The notes under the pieces: model-generated
The model's input: the letters and a program-made list of their open reading frames with translations, nothing else
Databases searched by the model: none
What the model was told of the DNA's origin: nothing
Source: JASGDN01 sp049841275
Lineage (GTDB): Bacteria; Chloroflexota; Chloroflexia; Thermomicrobiales; UBA6265
Assembly: GCA_049841275.1 (NCBI GenBank)
Contig: JASGDN010000088.1
Location: 1-64,000, forward strand
Direction: 5' to 3'
DNA: 64,000 bases
Shown here: piece after piece, positions 1 through 6,437 of the stretch
Numbering within the stretch: position 1 is the first letter of the stretch
Layout of the letters: each line of letters begins with the position of its first letter
Position numbers and translations under genes: made by a program

Positions 1-432
1 GGTACTGTGTCAAGACGGCAGATTTGTCCAAGACGTTTCAATCCCCGCGCCCTCCAGACGGAGGACGCGACCAGCCGTGGTCTTCCGGCCCGTGGATCGC
101 TCCGGGGGTTTCAATCCCCGCGCCCTCCAGACGGAGGACGCGACGGAAACGCTGCCCCTAAACTGGCGAACCCCAGGAAGTTTCAATCCCCGCGCCCTCC
201 AGACGGAGGACGCGACCCCATTCTCGCGTGCAAACAAACACCGTAAAAGCGGTTTCAATCCCCGCGCCCTCCAGACGGAGGACGCGACAGGTTGGGAATG
301 TCTCAAAATCGACAGCTAACGATGTTTCAATCCCCGCGCCCTCCAGACGGAGGACGCGACCGCAAGTGCAACCTCCGGATCGTCACTGCCCAACAGTTTC
401 AATCCCCGCGCCCTCCAGACGGAGGACGCGAC
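1..432 (-). CRISPR. CRISPR array 1, type I-C, 6 repeats visible, open at the left edge
   Basis: Six identical 37-bp repeats lie at 35-71, 108-144, 180-216, 252-288, 324-360 and 396-432, separated by 35-36 bp unique spacers. Read on the minus strand, as the cas genes are, the repeat begins GTCGCGTCC and ends GGATTGAAAC. It folds into a 10-bp stem (CGCGTCCTCC against GGAGGGCGCG, one G-U pair) around a GTCT loop, as in type I-C repeats. Bases 1-34 have the length of another spacer, so the array very probably continues past the window. The leader end faces cas2, so the spacer at 361-395 is the newest. Confidence 0.97.
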
Positions 433-614
433 GGCGGATCGAGGCTCCAGTCCGCCGGAATACTGTCTCTCGGACACCGGAGAAGCGCCAGCACCGGCCT
501 CACAAGGTGGTGTCCACGCTGGATACTTCTTGGATGGCCGCGCGAACGTCGTGCCCGATCGGCGGCCAGTTCCGGTTCGCGCATGGGAAATGACAGCGCC
601 AAGCCGGTCAGGTG
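433..614 (-). promoter_or_regulatory. Leader region of CRISPR array 1
   Basis: These 182 bp lie between the cas2 stop codon and the first repeat of array 1, on the leader side set by the minus-strand repeat orientation. Type I-C arrays normally have their leader, with the array promoter and adaptation signals, in this position. No convincing -35/-10 pair was found by eye. Confidence 0.6.
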
Positions 615-923
615 TCAGATGATGAGTGGCTCCCTCAGGTCGTGCGTCGGCCGGATGCCGTGAATGCGCACCGCCCGCTCGTAGTCCGCCGGCAGCGTGT
701 AGAGGCGCAACCGGTCCTCGTCCAGCGCGACCACCTCCAGCAGCCTCGCTTCCATCTCCTCCAGTTGCGCCGGCGTCACGCGGCACTCGAAGACGCTGTT
801 CTGCACGCGTTGCCCGAAGCCGCAACAGATCGTCGCCACCCTTCGCAATCGCCGCTTTCCGTCTCGCGTCTCCGTCGACACGTCGTATGTCACCAGCACA
901 TCCAGCATGCGCGGCTTCGGCAT
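615..923 (-). CDS. cas2: CRISPR-associated endoribonuclease Cas2, type I-C
   Basis: This 102-residue protein has the Cas2 ferredoxin-like core: an LVTYDVST strand with the conserved Asp near residue 14, then RRLRRVATICCGFGQRVQNS and the FECRV strand typical of type I-C Cas2. Cas2 dimers bridge two Cas1 dimers in the spacer-integration complex. The start at 923 has a GGAGGAGGGG ribosome site about 10 nt upstream. Met6 at 908 is the shorter family-like start. It is the last gene of the cas operon, 21 nt after cas1, and is followed by the array leader. Confidence 0.96.
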   Translation of the reverse strand: MPKPRMLDVLVTYDVSTETRDGKRRLRRVATICCGFGQRVQNSVFECRVTPAQLEEMEARLLEVVALDEDRLRLYTLPADYERAVRIHGIRPTHDLREPLII

Positions 924-944
924 CGCGGCCGTTCCCCTCCTCCG

Positions 945-1979
945 TCACCGGCTCACGAACGGGACGTAGTGCGGCAGGTCCCCGCGCAGATGCCGCGCGA
1001 GCAACCGCGCCTGCATATGCGGCACCAGCCCCAGCGGCGTCTTCCCGCCCATCACGCGGTGATCCACCTCGTCCGCCTTCCGGTGCTGGTACGCCAGCAG
1101 CACCGTCTTGCGTCCGGATTCGCTGAGGTAGACCGCCCCGCCCTCGAACCGCTCGAAATCGCGCTCGCCCAGTTCTCGCCGGTTCACCAGCGTCAACGCC
1201 AGCCGGTCCGCCAGCACCGGACGCAACTCCTCCATCAGATCGAGCGAGAGGGCCGGACGCCCCGGCCGCAACGCGTGCATGAATCCGATCTGTGGATCCA
1301 GACCGACTCCTTCCAGCGCCGACGTGCATTCCGCCCGCACCAGCGTGTACAGGAACGACAGCACGGCGTTCATCGGGTCGCGCGGCGGCCGGCGCGACCG
1401 TTCGGCGATCCCGAACGCCAGCCGGATCTGCGGCCGCACCATCGCGCTGAACACCCCGAAGTAGACTCTCGCTGCGTCACCCTCGTCACCGCGCAGCATC
1501 TCGATATCGTCGCGCGTCTCCACCCGCGACAGGATCTCCATGTGCAGCCGTGCCGCGAGCGACAGCGCGTCCTTGTCGTCCACATCCGACGCGTCCCGCG
1601 CCGCCCGCAACAGCGACGTTCGGGAATTCCGGATCTTCCCCGCCACGATCGACCGTGCGATCTCCAGCCGCCGTGCGTTGTCGCTTAGCGCCAGGTGTTG
1701 CGCCCGTCGCAGGAGCACGTTCCCGCTCGTCGGCCCCTCCACCCGTGCCTTGAACCGTCCGTTCGCGTCCAGCAGCACGATGCTCCGGCCATCCTCGGCG
1801 CACCGGTGCATCAGCGCCGGGGTCAGCATCACGTCGCCGAAGCAGACGATGCTGCTCAATTGCAGCAACGGCGCTTGCAACTGGAGTTCGCGCTCCACCT
1901 CCACGCGCACCGTGTCGTGGTCGAGGTGGAGATACGCGCGCGGTTTCGTTACGTAGAGCGTGTTCAGCAACTGGCGCAT
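945..1979 (-). CDS. cas1: CRISPR-associated endonuclease/integrase Cas1, type I-C
   Basis: The protein has 344 residues, full length for type I-C Cas1, the integrase that inserts new spacers at the leader end. An N-terminal beta domain (LNTLYVTKPRAYLHLD) is followed by the alpha-helical catalytic domain. The expected metal ligands are visible: Glu166 in GDEGDAARVYF, His235 in GFMHALRPGRP, and the acidic Asp247/Glu250 in the following LSLDLMEELRP. Cas4 lies 36 nt upstream and Cas2 21 nt downstream on the same strand, so the three adaptation proteins are co-transcribed. Confidence 0.97.
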   Translation of the reverse strand: MRQLLNTLYVTKPRAYLHLDHDTVRVEVERELQLQAPLLQLSSIVCFGDVMLTPALMHRCAEDGRSIVLLDANGRFKARVEGPTSGNVLLRRAQHLALSDNARRLEIARSIVAGKIRNSRTSLLRAARDASDVDDKDALSLAARLHMEILSRVETRDDIEMLRGDEGDAARVYFGVFSAMVRPQIRLAFGIAERSRRPPRDPMNAVLSFLYTLVRAECTSALEGVGLDPQIGFMHALRPGRPALSLDLMEELRPVLADRLALTLVNRRELGERDFERFEGGAVYLSESGRKTVLLAYQHRKADEVDHRVMGGKTPLGLVPHMQARLLARHLRGDLPHYVPFVSR

Positions 1980-2015
1980 CGCGGCCTCCCGCGCGTACCG
2001 GCAACCCTGCCGGAC

Positions 2016-2711
2016 CTACGGACGTTCGGAGCGGTCGGACCCACCATCGTTCGGATGGAACAATTCCGCGAAAAAGCCCCGGATCACGGCGGGATGGGCC
2101 GCGATCCGGGGCGTGCAGGCATCGATCAGCGAGCAGTTCGGGCACCGCGCGTCGTCCACCGCCGGCGGCAGCCGCTGGTCCGCCAGCATCGCCCGCACAT
2201 CGCGCGTCGCCTGCACCACGGCTGCTCGGTCCTTCGCCGTGAACACCACCTCTCGCCGGCGTCGCGATCCGACGTAGTAGATCGCCCCCGCCGGGACGCG
2301 CACGCCGAGCATCTCCTCCAGGCACATTGCCTGCGCGCAGAGTTGCAGGACCTCGTGGCCCCAGGTCCGCTTCTTTCCCACCTTGTACTCGACCGGAAAC
2401 GGCGTCTCCCCGTGCCACTCCACGATGTCCGCCTTCCCGATCAGCCCCATGCGGTCGGACCATAGCGGCAGGCTCCGCATGACGCGGACACCGTCCTCGG
2501 TTCCGGCGGATTCGGTGTGCGCGTGCTCGTGGGCGCGGTTGCCCCGGAGCGTGAAGATGTTTTCGTCGTAGGTCTGTTCCAGGTGGATGAGCGCGCACTG
2601 CCGGGCGCAATACGACCAGTGTTCCAGCGCCGAGATCGGGATCAGTTCCTCGTCGGTCCAGGTGGAGGCCGCATGCGGATCGCCGTCCGGGGCAGTTGCG
2701 CGCTCATCCAT
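2016..2711 (-). CDS. cas4: CRISPR-associated exonuclease Cas4
   Basis: This 231-residue RecB-like nuclease has the cysteines for a 4Fe-4S cluster: Cys35 (WSYCARQC) at the N-terminus and Cys190, Cys193 and Cys199 (RCPNCSLIDAC) near the C-terminus. Nuclease residues are visible as Asp95 (GKADIVEWHG) and Glu108/Lys110 (PFPVEYKVGKK). In type I-C systems Cas4 trims prespacers and selects those with the correct PAM before Cas1-Cas2 integration. The gene starts 5 nt after cas7 ends, so it is translated with the effector genes. Confidence 0.96.
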   Translation of the reverse strand: MDERATAPDGDPHAASTWTDEELIPISALEHWSYCARQCALIHLEQTYDENIFTLRGNRAHEHAHTESAGTEDGVRVMRSLPLWSDRMGLIGKADIVEWHGETPFPVEYKVGKKRTWGHEVLQLCAQAMCLEEMLGVRVPAGAIYYVGSRRRREVVFTAKDRAAVVQATRDVRAMLADQRLPPAVDDARCPNCSLIDACTPRIAAHPAVIRGFFAELFHPNDGGSDRSERP

Positions 2712-2716
2712 CGTCT

Positions 2717-3652
2717 TTACCCCTCCAGGATGGTGAGGGTGACGCCTTCCGGCATGTCGTGTTCCTTCACGGTGACATCGTAGTCATCGAAGGCGCGCGG
2801 AGCGAGCACGTTCGCCTTGCGGTCGATCTTCACGCGCTCGAGCAGCTTGTGGGCAGGGGCATTGCCGTAGGAATTGTCGTGCGAGAAGACGTAAAGGCCG
2901 CGGCAGGCCATCATCCCGCGCGACGCCGAGCGGTCGAAATCCCACATCCGCTGCAGGGCATCCCAGATGATCGCCAGGTCGTCGTTGTCGAACCCGGTTT
3001 CCTTGGCCTGCTGCGGGCTGATGAAGATGTTCGCGCGGTAGAGGCCGTACGGGACGAGCGCCTTGCGTCCCATCTCCGTCACCTTGCCACCGGAGCTGGT
3101 GCCGTCTTCCGCCTCCACCACGCGTGCGTCCTCTTCTTTGGTAATCGCCACGCGGGTGATCGAGAGGTCGAGCGGCACGATCGCGTCGATGCTGCGGGCA
3201 AACGTCACCTGAACCGGGCCGCGCACTTGGCCAGCGTTGACGCCGGTTGACATCACCGCGCCGAAGGTCCGGATGTCGAAGAAGTTTTCGCACATCCATT
3301 CGCGAGCGGCGCTCACATCCTCGCGCTTCTGCTTGGTGCCGGTGGATTTGATCCCCTTCGCCGTGTACGCCCGCTGGTGCAGTTCGTTCAGGGAGATGCC
3401 CTTGTCCTGCACGTAGATCTTGAAACGCTCTTCGTTGCCGCGTGTGTCATCCACGAAGTTGCGGATCTTGCGCTTGATCGAGACATCGCTGACGAGTCCT
3501 TGCGAGGTCTCCGGATCGATGCGAGGCAGGTTGCCCGCATCGGGATCGCCATTCGGATTGCCATCCATCACGTCGAAGAGCAGGACGATGTCGTGGCGGC
3601 GGGCGGCGTCGAGGTGCGGAGCAACGGCGGTGGCAGTCGCGGTATCGGTCAT
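2717..3652 (-). CDS. cas7: Cascade backbone protein Cas7 (Csd2), type I-C
   Basis: The 311-residue protein matches the Csd2/Cas7 family that forms the helical backbone of type I-C Cascade along the crRNA. Family signatures are the opening strand IVLLFDVMDGNPNGDPDAGN, the DVSIKRKIRNFV helix and the FGAVMST motif around residue 140. A 13-residue Ala/Thr-rich extension precedes the conserved core, so the true start may be slightly internal. It lies between cas8c, 52 nt upstream, and cas4, 5 nt downstream. Confidence 0.96.
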   Translation of the reverse strand: MTDTATATAVAPHLDAARRHDIVLLFDVMDGNPNGDPDAGNLPRIDPETSQGLVSDVSIKRKIRNFVDDTRGNEERFKIYVQDKGISLNELHQRAYTAKGIKSTGTKQKREDVSAAREWMCENFFDIRTFGAVMSTGVNAGQVRGPVQVTFARSIDAIVPLDLSITRVAITKEEDARVVEAEDGTSSGGKVTEMGRKALVPYGLYRANIFISPQQAKETGFDNDDLAIIWDALQRMWDFDRSASRGMMACRGLYVFSHDNSYGNAPAHKLLERVKIDRKANVLAPRAFDDYDVTVKEHDMPEGVTLTILEG

Positions 3653-3704
3653 GGCTGGAAACTCCTTCGGGCAGATGGAATCGGTACGTCGGTTAGGGAC
3701 CCGG

Positions 3705-4130
3705 TTACTCGTCTGCGGGTGCGGCGGTCGCGCTGGCCTTCTCGGTCTCCCGCTTGGCGCGGGCTGCGTCGATGTCGTGCTGACGCTGGGCGCGCTGGTG
3801 GTAGAACCCGAGCGCGAACCGGCCCTGACTCTCCGCGTCGAACATCTTCGGGAATGAGCCGTCCAGCTTCCACAGGATCTCGTTCAGTTGGCGATCGAGC
3901 CGAATGTATGCCGCTGGACTATCCCGCTGCATGCGACGGAGGTGCGCATTGGCGAGCTTGATCAGCGTTGGGAATACCGTCTGCGGAGAAGCAGACGCTG
4001 TACCGTAGTAGCGGCTGACGACGGTCGTGTTCGTTTGACCAAGCGCCGCGTACTGGATTTGCCCGAGTGTTTCCAGCAAGCGCCCACAGAGATAGGCGGG
4101 GTGCGTGTCGTTGGGGTCGAGTCCGGTCAT
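3705..4130 (-). CDS. cas11c: Candidate internally translated small subunit Cas11c
   Basis: Type I-C systems are known to make their small subunit Cas11 from an internal start inside cas8c. Here the C-terminal 141 codons of cas8c could be read from the ATG at 4130 (MTGLDPNDTHPAYL), with GGAGGA about 10 nt upstream inside cas8c and a weaker AGG 5 nt upstream. A second in-frame ATG lies at 4148. The encoded part is a helical domain ending in a charged Ala/Glu/Lys-rich tail, as expected of Cas11c. The existence of a separate product is inferred from the family and the internal ribosome site. Confidence 0.6.
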   Translation of the reverse strand: MTGLDPNDTHPAYLCGRLLETLGQIQYAALGQTNTTVVSRYYGTASASPQTVFPTLIKLANAHLRRMQRDSPAAYIRLDRQLNEILWKLDGSFPKMFDAESQGRFALGFYHQRAQRQHDIDAARAKRETEKASATAAPADE

Positions 4131-5480
4131 GACACCTGGTTCCTCCATCGGGATAATCCCGCGCGATCCAAGGACCATCTTGATCAGTACCGCACGCGGG
4201 CGGGTCACCCGCTGCTCGGCACGGTTGCGGCGAACGGCGAGAAAGAGCAGGTCGAGCGGCAATGGATCTCCCGCGAACGCGAATCGGATCAGCGACTTGC
4301 CGACCTGTGGAGGAGGCGTTCCCTTCTCGTGGACCGTCGAATTGGCGATCCAGTTGAACGGCAGGAACTTCCCTTCATCCCCATCCCAGTCCACCAGTTC
4401 CTGCATCGCGAAGAAGCGTGCGATGTTCCGTTTCGCTTCTCCCACGGTGGTATCGATCCAGTCCTTCACGACCACGCGGGAGCCGCTGGCTCCGAGTGCG
4501 ACAGCGTAGAAGCGGCGCGGATCGATGGTCAGGGCGTCGTCCTTGCCGCTGAAGACGGCGGTCATCAGGGCGCGGACCTCGGCGGAGTGCGCCTCCGGCT
4601 CTTTCATGTAGTCGCCCGGCGCAAAGAGATCGTCATCTTCGGAAGTGTCGGAGGGATCTCGTGGCTGTACCCAGAAGGCGTAGGCGAGTTCCTTCGTCCA
4701 GATCCGGGTCGAGTCGTTGGCGAGCAGGGTGTTGAGGGCATTGCCATATTTCTCGGCACACGCAGGGCAGGTCGGCGCGGTGAGTGACGCAACAAGCCCA
4801 TAGGATTCGAACGCTCCGGCATTGGCGGAGATGAGATCTTTCAGGATTTGCCCGCCGGGGATGCCCTTGATCTTGAGCGGATGCCGCTCAAGCACGGGGC
4901 CGCGCTTCCCGCAGACGATGCACTCCCCGATCCCGCTCCTGGATGGGTCCTCCGAGTCTGGCGCGATCTGGTTTGCCCACCAGGCGCGGACGGCCGGCAG
5001 GTCGATTGGCCAGATGGAGCCAACCCGGAACGTGAACGTTAGCCCGGCGTCGATATCCACCAGGCCGGCTTCCGGATTGGATGCCACATTATTTCGGAGG
5101 AACGTCGCAATGGCCTTCACCGTTGGCTCATTCGTCTCGGCGGCGCAGGCCTCGGCCATCTCCACGAACTGCCGGTGTTGCTCGGCGACCCGCTCCGGCT
5201 TCGGCGGCTTCTTCGGATCATTGCGAGCGATACCGAGCACGTATTCGCCGGTATCGGCAAGGAGCTTCGGAGAGATACCGACGGTGCGCTTGATGTGCGG
5301 CGCTAAACGTTGCTCTCCGCGGGGTGATTCTTTGCTAATGAGCGGGATCATCTCGCCGAGATACGTGCCGTCGCTGGTCAGTGGGATTACATATGCGATT
5401 GGCTGACGCTGATACCCCGTTGGTGGCAAGTCCTTCACCAGTTCGAGATCGGCATACTCGACGAGCTTCTCAAGCAGCAT
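3705..5480 (-). CDS. cas8c: Cascade large subunit Cas8c (Csd1), type I-C
   Basis: This 591-residue protein is the type I-C large subunit, which recognises the PAM and helps open the target DNA. It begins MLLEKLVEYADLE, as Csd1 proteins usually do. The start at 5480 is chosen because GGAGG sits 5 nt upstream, whereas the in-frame ATG at 5498 lacks such a site. It overlaps the end of cas5 by 11 nt, which suggests translational coupling. A Cys pair in CIVCGKRG near residue 190 and another in TCPACAEK near 245 could form a zinc site. The C-terminal quarter also carries an internal cas11-type start, annotated separately. Confidence 0.95.
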   Translation of the reverse strand: MLLEKLVEYADLELVKDLPPTGYQRQPIAYVIPLTSDGTYLGEMIPLISKESPRGEQRLAPHIKRTVGISPKLLADTGEYVLGIARNDPKKPPKPERVAEQHRQFVEMAEACAAETNEPTVKAIATFLRNNVASNPEAGLVDIDAGLTFTFRVGSIWPIDLPAVRAWWANQIAPDSEDPSRSGIGECIVCGKRGPVLERHPLKIKGIPGGQILKDLISANAGAFESYGLVASLTAPTCPACAEKYGNALNTLLANDSTRIWTKELAYAFWVQPRDPSDTSEDDDLFAPGDYMKEPEAHSAEVRALMTAVFSGKDDALTIDPRRFYAVALGASGSRVVVKDWIDTTVGEAKRNIARFFAMQELVDWDGDEGKFLPFNWIANSTVHEKGTPPPQVGKSLIRFAFAGDPLPLDLLFLAVRRNRAEQRVTRPRAVLIKMVLGSRGIIPMEEPGVMTGLDPNDTHPAYLCGRLLETLGQIQYAALGQTNTTVVSRYYGTASASPQTVFPTLIKLANAHLRRMQRDSPAAYIRLDRQLNEILWKLDGSFPKMFDAESQGRFALGFYHQRAQRQHDIDAARAKRETEKASATAAPADE

Positions 5481-6135
5481 CACGACCTCCGATCTCATCG
5501 GCCGCGTGGGGGATGCGCATCACGCCATGCTCCAGCGCCGCGTTGAAGAAGCGTGGTTTCGCGTCCCCGGAGCGGTCGTGCGCATAGTCGAGATCGAGCA
5601 GCATCCGGCCGAGTCCCATCGTAAGATCGAGCGGCTTGTCTTCGTCCGTCGGCTCGGCGAAGAAGGCCGAGAATTCGCGGCATCCGAGGTAAGGCTGCGC
5701 GAAGCACTGCCCGCGTTCGACGCGACGGCGGAACTGGTCGCGATATTTGGCTTCCGGTGCGTCTACACCTGGCCGGATGTCAATATTGGCGCGGATGATG
5801 TAGGCGACATCCTTCAACACGAGCGAATTCCGCTGTGCGCGGTCCTCATTGGCGACGAATCCACCGATGCCGGCCTTCTCCCAGGTGCGGGCGGACCGCT
5901 CCGATGCGCGGGTGTTGACTTCGTTCCGCATGATGCCGACGTATTCGATCGGCTTGAGGATGGAGATTGAGGAAACGATCCAACGGAATTCCGGTTTCCA
6001 GAAGATCGCTTCCAGCACGCCACGCGCTGCAGTCGGAGGAGGTACCGGATAAGTCACACGTTCCACTTTTAGTTCGGGGCGAGTAAAGCAGGCGAAGGAT
6101 CCCCAGACCTTCACCTCAAGCGGAACTTGCGTCAA
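5470..6135 (-). CDS. cas5c: Cas5c (Cas5d) pre-crRNA processing endoribonuclease
   Basis: The protein has 221 residues. In type I-C systems, which lack Cas6, Cas5c cuts the pre-crRNA at the base of the repeat hairpin and stays bound to the 5' handle. The sequence begins with the Cas5c signature PLEVKVWGSFACFTRPELKV and continues AARGVLEAIFWKPEFRW. The start codon appears to be TTG at 6135, as the conserved N-terminus begins there. The gene is separated from cas3 by about 300 bp holding a crRNA-like element, so cas5-cas8c-cas7-cas4-cas1-cas2 probably forms its own transcription unit. Confidence 0.95.
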   Translation of the reverse strand: MTQVPLEVKVWGSFACFTRPELKVERVTYPVPPPTAARGVLEAIFWKPEFRWIVSSISILKPIEYVGIMRNEVNTRASERSARTWEKAGIGGFVANEDRAQRNSLVLKDVAYIIRANIDIRPGVDAPEAKYRDQFRRRVERGQCFAQPYLGCREFSAFFAEPTDEDKPLDLTMGLGRMLLDLDYAHDRSGDAKPRFFNAALEHGVMRIPHAADEIGGRDAA

Positions 6136-6190
6136 CGATGCACCGCCTTTCGCTGAAACCCGGACTGCTCATAATACCGATGATTTGGGA

Positions 6191-6283
6191 GGGTGATCGT
6201 GGTCACTTGCGATCACCCAATGCGTCCCGTTGAACGGAGAAACCTTGTTTCAATGCCTCGTGCTCCCGACACGCGCTCGGAGC
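6191..6283 (-). ncRNA. Candidate crRNA-like regulatory RNA (CreR/CreA type) with a decayed I-C repeat
   Basis: In the cas3-cas5 gap, positions 6283-6247 on the minus strand form a decayed repeat. It keeps the eight handle bases ATTGAAAC of array 1 and a foldable stem (GCTCCGA against TCGGGAGC, one bulged G) but has lost most of the repeat sequence. The next bases read AAGGTTTCTCC, in the position of a spacer seed. About 28 nt after the handle comes a perfect 9-bp hairpin (GGGTGATCG against CGATCACCC, 6191-6218) that could act as the downstream pseudo-repeat or mark the 3' end. A further 10-bp inverted repeat lies upstream at 6333-6375. Known CreR/CreA RNAs use a pseudo-repeat and short guide to direct Cascade to a cas or toxin promoter. 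The assignment is inference. Confidence 0.62.
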
Positions 6284-6415
6284 CACGCACCACTCCGACA
6301 GGGTGGCCAGCAGCGCGACCTTTCTGCATCGTCCGACTGCATGTTCACCCTCGGCGTCACCACTCATGCAGTCGGGACCACCACCGCCATCAGGTTGCAA
6401 TGCCCTCACGAAAAA

Positions 6416-6429
6416 TTCAAGGTATCTCC
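6416..6429 (+). promoter_or_regulatory. Predicted Cascade target site (TTC PAM plus seed match) upstream of the crRNA-like element
   Basis: Bases 6416-6418 are TTC, the canonical type I-C PAM, and 6419-6429 read AAGGTATCTCC. This equals the first 11 guide bases of the crRNA-like RNA (AAGGTTTCTCC) except at position 6, the base that is flipped out and does not pair in type I Cascade. Matching stops after position 11, so binding without cleavage is expected. The site is in an AT-rich stretch just past the cas3 stop codon, where a promoter for the cas5 operon would lie. Confidence 0.6.
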
Positions 6430-6437
6430 TAGTAATT

